Origin: Plazaster borealis
Lineage: Eukaryota; Echinodermata; Asteroidea; Forcipulatida; Labidiasteridae
Assembly (NCBI GenBank): GCA_021014325.1
Contig: CM037467.1
Location: forward strand, 13,417,273 to 13,481,272
DNA: 64,000 nucleotides
Direction: 5' to 3'
The notes under the pieces are model-generated. The model saw only the letters and a list, made by a program, of their open reading frames with translations, did no database searches and was not told the origin of the DNA. Below, one piece after another: positions 25,051-35,943 of this stretch. The translations under genes and the position numbers were made by a program. Within the stretch, counting starts at the first letter, position 1; each line of letters opens with the position of its first letter.

Positions 25051-25829
25051 CACTGTTTGCAGATATATTTGATTTAGAAATAAACTGTTGGACAGGAAAT
25101 TGGCTGTTGTCCTACATTGGGCAATGATTTACAAGCTGACACATGTAGGTTTACGGGGCTAAAAACCATGTGATTAATATCTGTTTTGGGAGAAGTGTTG
25201 GTTCTGAGAAAACCGCAGTTTTGATATGAGAGTCTCTAAGTTTTGAATGGTGTGCTCTGGTCGTCTTTCAGGAGATAAAAATACTACAGAAATTTAAAAA
25301 AAGGTTTTGTAAATTACAATATTGAAGACCTCAAGTACTCATTTTAAAGTTCTGCATATTTTGTACGAGTTTTATTTCAATTTCTTGATTTAAAAAACAT
25401 ACCTGTCTGTTTTGAAATCATTTTTTAGCACACTGTTATCAGTTTTAACAGGGATTACAAAATTCATAATTCACTAAAAACTCAAAAAAGGTGGAATGAA
25501 GCCCCGATTAGGCATGAATAAAACAAAGTGTGTGTAACTTTGTACTTAAAAAAGAAATCCACTTAAATGTATTAACAAAAAAGGATTTGCCTAAACCGGA
25601 GTCTGCCATAAGGGTGCTCAAGTTAAGATGTCTCAAGAAGTCAGTACAAGAAACTTGAGTTTCTAAAAGGTTTGTGCAAGGGAGCAAGGGAAAGTTGTTT
25701 GAAACAGATCATCTGTCAACACTGCGTTCACAAAAAAAAAAGTATTTCCTCGACAATTGGGTCATGCAACTTACATTGACTGTTTAAACATCAAATTTTA
25801 AAAAGAATTTGTTGTAAGCAACTTCTAGG

Positions 25830-26220
25830 AAATGTGTAACGTGCAGCCGAGGTAAAACTGCTTCCAGCAAACATCAGGCATTTATGACCTCGGGATTACA
25901 TTTTGGGACATTAACTTCAACAAACTTGTCTGATCAAATTATATTAGCTACAGTCATTGCGTTTCCTTTATTGAATAAAAGTGAACAATCTGTGTTGAAA
26001 TTAACAGGTGTAAAAGTCAACGTGGCTTTAATTTTATTGTGGAATTCTGAAACACAACAGCTGGGTGTTTTCGCCAAAAAGATGGTACTCTGATCAAGTG
26101 TGAATGGAATTATATTCGGGACAGCAGTTCTTAAGTTCAGGGGTGGTGGTTCATATTCATTTATTGTTTGCATAAGAAAGGCACTAGCCATGCGAAGTTA
26201 TCCTAACAGACTGCGACTCC
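25830..26220. promoter_or_regulatory. Repeat-free candidate regulatory block
   Basis: Contains CGGGATTACATTT (GGATTA, Otx-type) and AACAGGTGTAAAAGT (T-box-type AGGTGTAA). Frames on both strands are open for 69-85 aa but have no recognisable motif. Confidence 0.25.
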
Positions 26221-27429
26221 CAAAAGCACTATAAAAAGGCTGGATTTTTTAAGTTGAATGTTTTGATAGGCCAGGGGGGTGACAAATACAGAGTATGAAT
26301 GCAGTCCTTTCACAAGGCCAGCGGGGATTTTGGGGTGCTCAACCTAGGTCTCTATTTATGGGTTTATTTACTGCTTATTCAAACCCAGCCTTAGCCTTCC
26401 ATTCAGGTGTCAATCCCTATGTTTAGACAGCATTTCAATTTGGTTCAGGATTCCAAATACTTAAGCCTCAGAGTTTTTCTTTCCCTTCATAAAATTCTCT
26501 GATTTCGGTGGTTTCATTTTTTTTTTGTATCGATTGTGCGGTTTGTGAAGTTTCAGCTATGATTGCATATTGGGCAGTTGGTGGGATTAAGAAACAGTGA
26601 TTCTTTTGACTGAATCTGACCTGAATACATTTGAATGCAATTTTATGAAAGAGGGCAACTGCCAATTGACTGGTGAACTGCATCTTACAGTACCTGAGAT
26701 GTGCATATCTTCATAAGGTCATGAATAAAGAAACTGAGACTTGTTTAAAATTCTGAATACGGTTTGAGTAACACGGTTGGTCGCTGAGGGGGGTAGGGGG
26801 GGTGTAGTTGTGATATCTTCACCGTTGATCCTTTCATTGATCCTAGACCAAGAGCAACCATAGTTGTGAACTAACGTAACCCTTGATCCTCCCCACAACT
26901 GTAGTCCGGAGGTCTAATAAAACTAAACTAACAACTAAGGCCTGACCAAGAGCTTTGATCAGACGATTATTGCAGCTATATTGCAGCTACGATTCGCAGC
27001 TAGAGGGGGACCCTCATTTTGAACCGACCATCGCTTACATTTTTTACAAAAACAAGTAAAACCCAATTTGAGTCTCAACACTTACTGTTCATTGACAATA
27101 CGGTGACACATAGAGCAAGGACTTTGGTGACACCATGTGTCCTTTCTTTATGGTGACACTAATCATGGAGGTAGAACTAGCACTAACGTTAACCATTGCA
27201 AAAACCATCCTACCTCCATGCAAAAACATACAAAACAGTAAACAAAACACAAGCCTAAGACTAGAGTTACTTAAGTAGAGACAAATTAACAATAAATGCT
27301 TTTTTTGTTGCTTCCTCAGCTCACTTAGAATTCTCAGCACGAGAACACAATTATCTTCTGGTAAACAATGACAAGTGAACGGCCTGCGGTAACTAACAAA
27401 CTTATATGGCAAAAGCATCGAATTTCTGC

Positions 27430-27890
27430 CTTCCCCTCTCTCATCAGTGCCACAGAAGCAGCCGGTAAGGACGCCTGAGGCCCACGGTCACTGTGTGACC
27501 AGCCTCGAAGAAATCTTGTTTTCTTGGTCTTTTCGAATTCGGTGTCCAGTCGTCACGCACCATCTCAACTTTTAAGTTTAAGTTAAAGACATTTTCGAAA
27601 AGAAGCACTGGCATGCTTTCTCAAAACAAAACAACATAATGCAATAAAGTGGTACTTACATTCATTTTTCACAACCCTGAAGTTTCCATCGAATTCTGGG
27701 GAGATGTATTCCAAGATTTGCAGGTCCAATTTTTCCTGTGACCACGAAACCTGTTAACACTATGCACACACTGCTGGTCGTCTCGCTCGTCCGCATCAAA
27801 CGCGCTCATTAACGTATAAATCCATGCCATAAGGTCCCAGTGGTGTAGAGTGTACACACAGTACACACACCAGCCGGGTATTTTACGGTC
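27430..27890 (-). other. Possible orphan exon or promoter block
   Basis: A CpG-richer block. On the minus strand an open frame after TTAACAG or GTCACAG reads EKLDLQILEYISPEFDGNFR then VVKNE up to a GTAAGT donor at 27649-27660. The acceptors have weak pyrimidine tracts and I cannot name the peptide or find neighbouring exons. It could be an internal exon, a 5' leader or chance. Confidence 0.2.
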
Positions 27891-29390
27891 GATTCTAGCT
27901 CAACAAAAAGGGATTGTAACAATTTTAATAATTTTAAATCACATCTGTAATGAACACAATTTATTATTTAGTTTAACGGATGTAATATAATTTATAAATA
28001 TTGTATTATAAATATTTTTGTTTTAGAAATGAGCTTTCCCGAATTAATTTGCTACTACTACTCCCTGTTTTGTCCCAAGTTACACCCCCATTATTTTTAC
28101 TTAATGGAACGGTCTGCTTCACAGACTAAAAAACGTTGCGCTCGCGGCTTCTTTACAATCAGCAGTGACTTTTCATGAATTTAATTTTTTTTTTCTTTTC
28201 TGGACTCTAGTTGGACAATGTTATTACACTTTACTGATTAATTGTTAACTTTCCCGATCAACTGTTAACTCTACATGGTTTTGTTTCTTCACACCCGCCA
28301 GGGTCCAAAACAAACGACAAGGAACTCAAGAGGGCGCTATCACCATTTGCCCTAATGCCTATCACATCAAAACAATGTTAAATGCTAAAAATATTCAAAA
28401 ATACTCAACAAAATACTTGAAAGTCTCTCAGCCTCTTGAAAACCAATCAATTATATTATTGGAAAACTAAACTTTAGATTTCTTTTTCAATTTTTGGCAT
28501 GTCAGCCCTTTGAAACTTTTGCTAAATTACCCCACATGAGCTTTTTCATGAAACATCCACCCACTTCCCAAGCAAAAATATGACAAACTTTAGAGCCTAA
28601 ATTTATCAAAGTCTCCTTAAAGGTTGAAGCAAAGAACCCCCAGGTTGTGATAACTAGTCATAATTACACAATTTATTAATTGCATGACCCCCAATAAATT
28701 ATTAGTCAAAAGTAATTGAGGGCCTACAAATAGATAATTAGTTTGGTGCACGAATTTTTGCCTATTACTTAGTGCACCCCTATGGGTCTCAGCCAAAAGC
28801 AACCTGTGCGGGGGAGTCTGGAGAGGGGCAATAAATGTACTCCCACTTTGTTTTAGAGTTTAGAAATCAGAAATAAATACAAGATCAGACATCAAAATTG
28901 GCAGCAAGATGAATAATTCCTGTTTATTTGTTCCATATTTACAATGAATTAAATAAAACTTTAAATAGAAAACCTGCAGTCAACCCAATTGAAAAACATG
29001 TATCGAAACACATACTATTTACAGAGTTTTGCTAAATGCATTGTAAATATTTCTTTTCTTAAATTGATATAAAGCCACACCTTAGAAGTAAATCACTTTT
29101 ATCATGCTGTCACAACCTTTGAAATGTTCCTTTTCTGCAAAAGCAATATTTAATTCTGACTTTTTAAAATTAAACCAAAGGGTGTCAGACAAATGCTTTA
29201 GAGCCTTGTTTAATTAAATTGATTCAGAAAGTACACAAAGTATATATTTTTAAAATTCTAACAGTACCCATTCCCAAATGCAAAGTGGAAGCTTGTTAAA
29301 AATATGTTATTACAAAAATCATGTCAAAGACTTGAACACTGAAGAATATTAAAAAAAATCTTTGTAATTTTTCAATCCCCGAAATTTTTG

Positions 29391-29781
29391 TTAAAGGGAC
29401 ACGTTGCCTTGGATCGGGCGAGTTGGTCTATAAAAAGCATTTGTTACCGTTTGTTATAAAATTCATACAGTTAGAAAGATGTTTTAAAAGTAGAATACAA
29501 TGATCCACACAGATATGTCTTGAAATTGCGTGGTTTTCCTTTTACATCGTGAACAAACACGGTCGGCCATTTTGTGGAGTCAACATTTTGACTCCACAAA
29601 ATGGCCGACCAGGTTTGTTCACAAAGTAAAAGGAAAACCACGCAATTTCAAGGCTTATTTGTGTGGATCATTGTATTCTACTTTTATAACGTCTTTCTAA
29701 CCATATGCATTTTACAACAAACGGTTTCAAACGCTTTTTTTTAGACCAACTCGTCCGATCCAAGGCAACATGTCCCTTTAA
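29391..29781. mobile_element. 391-bp near-palindromic foldback element
   Basis: Two arms of about 193 bp are inverted copies of each other around a centre at about 29585, where GAGTCAA-CATT-TTGACTC forms the tip. Ends are TTAAAGGGACA and TGTCCCTTTAA. The arms carry TGGCCGACC and AAAATGGCC motifs. Mismatches are few and short. No coding frame. The TTAA ends resemble family A, so both may use the same transposase. Confidence 0.85.
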
Positions 29782-30823
29782 ATGATTTGATTAAATTGAA
29801 TACATATTTATTTGTTGTACTTGTTCCAATGTGTCAACTATTCGTTCTACCGGTACCGGATGAATGTTTGCTGGGACCCATTTAAGATTAGACGATTCTT
29901 TAAGATGGATCCACCACCAAGCCTAGGGTTGGAAGTGTCCATCATGCATTTTGCGTAATGTGAAGTGCACAATGCGTAAAAATGCTGAGCGACGCACATA
30001 GTTCTATGTATCCATATTGCTTACTGTGTTATCCGTGAAAAATGATGTGCACTGCTTAGCATGCAGTTTTCGTTTTAAAGGATTGCGCACTAAATATGAC
30101 AGATACATGGATTTCCGGCATGAGTAAAATAATGAATAAACTACAATTCTCTACAACCCTTGCATTTTATTGAACTATTTTTAACTTGTGGCCTTTCATA
30201 TTGTCTACAATGTCTTAGGCTTTGTCGGCCATCTTGAAACTTATGTGCTTTATATATAGGACTTCATAATGGCTGACGATGCCACATTCACACATATCTA
30301 AAACCCAGGTTTTTAATAAGATTCTGGGATGGATCAAAATCTGCAACTGACATGTGAGGGCGCTGTAACAACAACCTCTACGGGAAACCAATAACAATAA
30401 TAACAACAACATTTCTAAATTTACAATAAGCTCTTTTTTCTCTCTTCATATCCATGAGATTAAAGGTCATTGTTACAGCACTCTAACAAGGTCATGCATT
30501 ATAGCGCTTTTTGTACACAAAACAGCTTATTTACAAGTTTATTATGTACAAAATATAAACAGTGCTTGGAACCCAACAATAAATCTGTATGGACAACTAC
30601 CGAAAGCCATCTACTCGAACATATTTCACTAACGGAACCAACGGATCATTTTTGTTTCTGGAAGTTATTGAACAAAACTGTTACCTATGTTGTTAAAATA
30701 TGATTTCCTACAGCCAATAGGAGACTTTGGGCTGTTGGGCAGCAGCTGAGATACCAGGTAACCTACCAATGTCCACCTAATTCCAGACATGCGCATATTT
30801 CCAAGAGCAATAGATTCACCTGT

Positions 30824-31016
30824 GGGCCCACTTTCATAGAGCTGTTTAGCAGGAAATTCTGCTAAGTAAATTTCTTTGCTAAGCAAGAAATGAGTGGGGT
30901 ACCAGTCACAGCAATGGTAACTGTGTGGTATTTTGGCAGGTGACCTATTTTTCCTAGGCGAGAGTTTTCTGTGCTTAGCAAGTTTTTGTGCTTACATGCT
31001 TTATGAAATAGGGCCC
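30824..31016. mobile_element. Family B foldback MITE
   Basis: GGGCCCACTTTCATAGAGCT at the left and ATGCTTTATGAAATAGGGCC at the right, with the family block ACCAGTCACAGCAATGGTAA inside. Confidence 0.8.
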
Positions 31017-33295
31017 TGTAGGTCTGCAACTGCCAACCCGCGTCCCAGAAAGACTCCCATTCATATACATGTAGTATGAGCATAAAATGTGAAGCAATAT
31101 TTGGCATAGTTAATTTTTGACAAAATTATTCAAAGCCAGCTTGTTTCAACACTGATGTCGATGAATTGATGGAATCTTCACTTTGAAACTTGCATTTTGA
31201 CATGAATGAGCGGGCAGGCTTTCTACAAATGAGATACCATTCTCATTGGTGCTGTTAGCTTAACACTTACATAAATACACTAAGGGAGGTAGTGTATCAG
31301 TTAAAGTATACAAAAATCAATTAGTACGAGCAACAATGATGCAATAACTCAAAACCATCTTGCAAGTAAACTTTTTCAACTGTTTCTTTCTGAACAGTCA
31401 GGCATGATATTTGGCCTATGGACAAAAGTAGGAAAATGTTATGAAGTACAATGGATGACCTACATGTGCATATGCTTTTATAGACTTTGCAAGCTTTTTT
31501 TTTAATAACAATTTGGCTGGCTTTTCCCAGGGGCAAAACAAAAAAATTGGAAATCAGATTCCAGTAGGATTGTAGGAATAATATCATGCCTGAATATTCC
31601 TGCTAACGAGGTTGCCTCAATACCTAATTAATGAATTCTAGACAATGAACATACATATATGATAGTTCCGGGTACAAAACTCCTACACTAATTGTTGAAA
31701 AAACTGGAATGTCCTTTTTTAAAGGCACATGTGATACTGTGTTCCTTCTTTTCACTTAGTACAGGTTTATACTCTCACTTTTATATCACAAGAGGGCGGT
31801 ATATTAAACAATGCTGTTAGCTGCATCAAATGCAGACAAAAAGACATGATCTGGGACTTGGCAAAGACAACACTGCCACAGGCTGCAATTTTATCTTTTG
31901 CTCTGTTATTCAAGTATGGAATCATTGTCCATGATACGAGACCTACGTTTTGTCAACTAGAACGGGAAATACACTCTAAAGAACCTAAAAATACTTTTCA
32001 CTGAAAAGTAAAATAAATTCTTGAGTTCCTGATTAGCATAGCAAGTAACCGTGTTTACGGGTTTCCTCAGGCTTCCGAGCTACAGCTTGGTTTCATTAAC
32101 AGACATTTATAAGAAAAACATTTGTCATTGAGGTTTCTGTTATGAAATAAATAGTTTGAAAATGAAAGGAAGTTGTTAAATATATATTTAGATAAATTGG
32201 AGAGAATACTTTTAGTAACTGTTTTTCTTTTTTACATGAGCTCCAATAATTAGGTGCTTGTACTGTATAAACACACTACAAATAATAACATGAATGCATC
32301 ACATCTTTTTGTTGTTTTTTCCTTTTGTTAGAGTGTAAAAAATGTTACATTTGACAAAATTATTTCAATTTTTTTTCTTCAGCTAAGCATTTTTTCAAAC
32401 AGCTGTCCAGGTCAATGGATATAACCTTAAGGTGAAAATGATACTGAACTTTATGATGACATCTGCCAGATATTATTTAACAAACTGAGTTCTCACTCAA
32501 ACAGATGAAAATTGCTAATAACTTTCCCTGCTCTTATAGTACCGGCTGCAAGTAATTTCAATGCCCTGCGGGCGGGTAGACCGCAGGGGTTTCCGAGTAC
32601 GTACCGGGAATCCCCGCAAAATACCCTGCGAGTTTACGGGGATCAACTTATCAAAGTAACATGCCATGTAAAGAAGGCTTGCGGAGCCACGCTGTTACCC
32701 CACACAATCTGTATATTTCTTAGTGGGCTGTAACGGGGGGATTTGTTTCCGATCATTGATGCATAAATCTGGGATGTTGTACGTGTTCAGTACAACAGGG
32801 AAGTGCTGTACACATGGGAGTTACATGTACGTGCAGGGAATGATTTCGTCAAGCAATTTTGCATAGCAAAATACTTGGACTGAACATTTTTTGTGCACAC
32901 TGAATGCTAATATTGAGGAGAAAATGATGATTTTTTGAGTAGCAACTGGTACATTTTGTGTAGCATTTTGCTACACTATACATTGGAAATCGTTCACTAT
33001 ACGTGTATGTCCATGGTATTATCTTGTTGCCTATTGGGCTGGCCTTCAACACAACTCAATAAAATGAAATAATTCACTAACAACAAAAAACCAAAAAACA
33101 ACAACCCTCATCAATAACTGCTAAGCACTGTTTTCAAACTAAGCAGGGAAATAGTGTTGACCCTCATCCATTTAGAATAGAATTCTTTTTACATATGTTG
33201 TGTATCATACCTGTAGATAGATGCAACAGAACCGATTCCCCAAGCAGATAGAAATTTAGCAAAACTAAAAAATTGAGCAAAAATTTGGTTAAAGC
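31017..33295. other. Downstream of CATIP: 3' region
   Basis: It should contain the CATIP 3' UTR near 33.0-33.3 kb, but I saw no canonical AATAAA on the minus strand there. Contains the GC-rich island at 32.55 kb. No other gene. Confidence 0.5.
32550..32720. other. GC-rich island downstream of CATIP
   Basis: A short GC-rich stretch in AT-rich surroundings, with the hairpin CCCTGCGGGCGGGTAGACCG followed by CAGGG at its start. No coding frame or known repeat was recognised. Confidence 0.35.
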
Positions 33296-33550
33296 TCAGC
33301 TTGGCGTTGCCCCCTCTCCATTCCTCGTCTTGAATGGCGAGTTCGGTCTCGGTGTATACCTGGGCTCATTGGAGGTTGCATAAGAGCTTCCGATCTTGGT
33401 GGTGGGTGAGAAGGAGGCAAAGTAGTCAGCGGCGAACGCGACAACATCTTCAGGTTTGCGTAGGAGAAGAAACTGGAGGAAGTCTGCCAAGAGGGCTTTC
33501 AGTTCTGGGTGGTGTCTCATGTAAGTAGCATGGTCTCCTTTCAACTCCTC
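33296..33550 (-). CDS. CATIP: CATIP exon 10 (residues 299-382 and stop)
   Basis: The acceptor is GTCTTCAG and the stop is TGA at 33296-33298. The exon encodes EELKGDHATYMRHHPELKAL, then LADFLQFLLLRKPEDVVAFA and ADYFASF, then a Ser/Pro/Thr-rich tail of 37 residues. The helix-turn-helix with KPEDVVAFAADYF resembles the RIIa dimerisation-docking fold of PKA regulatory subunits. The acceptor lies at the edge of a 51-bp tandem duplication that created a second copy of the same splice site upstream. Confidence 0.95.
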   Translation of the reverse strand, partial: EELKGDHATYMRHHPELKALLADFLQFLLLRKPEDVVAFAADYFASFSPTTKIGSSYATSNEPRYTPRPNSPFKTRNGEGATPS

Positions 33551-35899
33551 CTGAAGACGGGGAACAAGAAAAATAAATCAGAGCAGATTGTCAAACTCCT
33601 CCTGAAGATGGGGAGCAAGAAACATAAATCAGAGCAGATTGTCAAACTGTTATCTGTGTGTAAGTGATGTTTGAAGCTTTGTATGGTGTGGATAGTAGAA
33701 AGTAACTACATGTATTACTAGTAAACTTGAGGGTACAACCATGTGTAGATCTCTTTTGGGAGGAGCGTTGGCTCTGAAAAGAGCTGTTGTGGTCTCGACG
33801 TTTCTTTTCAGAGCCAACACTCCTCCAAATGGGATAAACCCACAAGTTTACTGGCAATAGTTACTTTCTACTGGTATATGTGTGCTGATAAAATCTCTTA
33901 CAGAGTGTTGCATTACCGCTCTTTGAATACGAAAAAACTATACAAGCTATAATCTGACCCAGAGATAAAACTTTATGTCATTGTTATAGTCAAACTCGAC
34001 ATACACTAAGAGTAATGAAGAAGCATTCAAATCAGGCCTGGAATAACATAAAGGCCATGGCCTCTATAGACCTTTATCATGCTACCACCATCTTGGTCAC
34101 GTTCCCTGTATTAAATAACAGTAATGAATGCTAATATTCATTGTACAAAAAGGAGCCAGACTATTTCTCCTTCCAGCCTTGGTTTGGTTACATTGATTTG
34201 AATGGGAGAAAATCAAGATGGCCGCACCATGATAAAGGTCTATTACACAGTGGTTGGCCTTGATGTCCCTTCAAAAGTTTCCCATAGACTTTAAGATTCT
34301 CCAATGGAAGTGCCCCTTTGCAAAGTAAAAATGGCCTTGCCCTCTCAAAGATGAAATTCCAGTCCGGATTAAAATGTGGTAAAGTTATCAAAAACAACTC
34401 AACAAAGTTAGGTTACACATCAGGATATATACACAAGCCAAACAGCAAGGAAATATGTTGTGTGTTAGAAAATTCCAAACTGGCAGACTTTTAGGGACGT
34501 TGTAAACAGCAGACTTATCAGGTATATTCCATTGTTCTTGGAAGTCCCCATGCTTAGAGTTATGAAACAATGAAAAATGACCTTGTCTGTCTGCTGCCAC
34601 CTATTGTCCCACAAGTCCCCCATGGACCTTATGCATGTTGATGAAACAATCAAAATCGCACATCTTTGTATGCGCAGCGCACAGGATGGGACAATGAGCA
34701 GCCTTCTTTTGACCTCTAGCCGAGGGCGCCCTACTCAAAATGACATCCTATGCATAAGGTCTATCAACCACAGGAGGATTTGAGTGGAGAAAATACGGAA
34801 AGTTTCACAAATTGTTTATCTAGTAAGCAAGATACTAATAATGTCACGCCAGTGCAAAAACGCTGTATCTCGATTTTGCAAAAACGTTGTGTCTCGCACG
34901 AAAATGCTCTGTGCAAAAACGTTGTATCTTGGCGCGTACTTGTTGTGTGTGTACATACAGGCTATTATCTACATACCTTGTAGATAAAATAATGAGTGCT
35001 TTGAGACATCTTCGGGTGTGATACAGCGCAAATAAGAACTGCATATTAATATTATTAGCATGGAGCATACGCTGTGCTTCATAACCAAAATAAATCTTCA
35101 TGATTCCAATAAAAGAATGATATTGTTAAACACCCAAAATCTCACAAAAAAACCCTCAAGATCTGCATACAAATACTGTTAACAGGCAATTAATAATGGA
35201 AAAATGTGGTTAAAAAAGTAAAGATAATGCCCCTCAATTGTTTTCAAGCAGATGAGTACACAAAATGATGACAATGATTTCCCCCAACAGCCACCGCAGT
35301 AAGTACTGTTTAGAAGCTTTGCATTGTGTGGATGATAGGAAGTAATTATTACCAGTAAATTTGCAGGTACAACTGTAAGTGAATCTCTTTTGGGAGGAGT
35401 GTTGGCTCTGAAAAGAGCTGATACAAGTGGTCTCGCCTTTTTGAACAGTATTACTCTACTCTTTTCAGAGCAAACACTCCTCCCAAAAGAGATTTACACA
35501 TGGCTGTACCCGCACGTTTACTAACAATAAGTTCATTCCTATCATCAACAGTATTACAGTATTCATCTGTACCTTACTCAGAGGGCTGTTGGCTCTTACA
35601 GTCTCCCTAAAAATGCCAAGAAAAGAAGTCTTAAACTTGATAGACAAGAGTCACAGGAAAACAACATTTGAATTCCTCTAAAGATATGTGTAAATCCAAA
35701 TTTTGAGTCCATTTAGCCTAGAACCTTCCCTTAGACTTGCATGTAAGTTTCCCTAAAAATGCCAAGAAAAAAACAAACCTGTAAACCTATAAAAAATTAG
35801 ATACTGTTTAGTTTTTAACTTTCTTCACTTCACTAAGCGCCTTAGAATAGAAAACTAGAATGATGAAGCTTACAAATGCTTGCTTGCTTGCTTAATTAG

Positions 35900-35943
<44 letters not shown>

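Noticed and set aside
27089..27418. 109-aa open frame, minus strand
   Set aside because: No recognisable motif. The apparent helix-rich part has no splice or start support.
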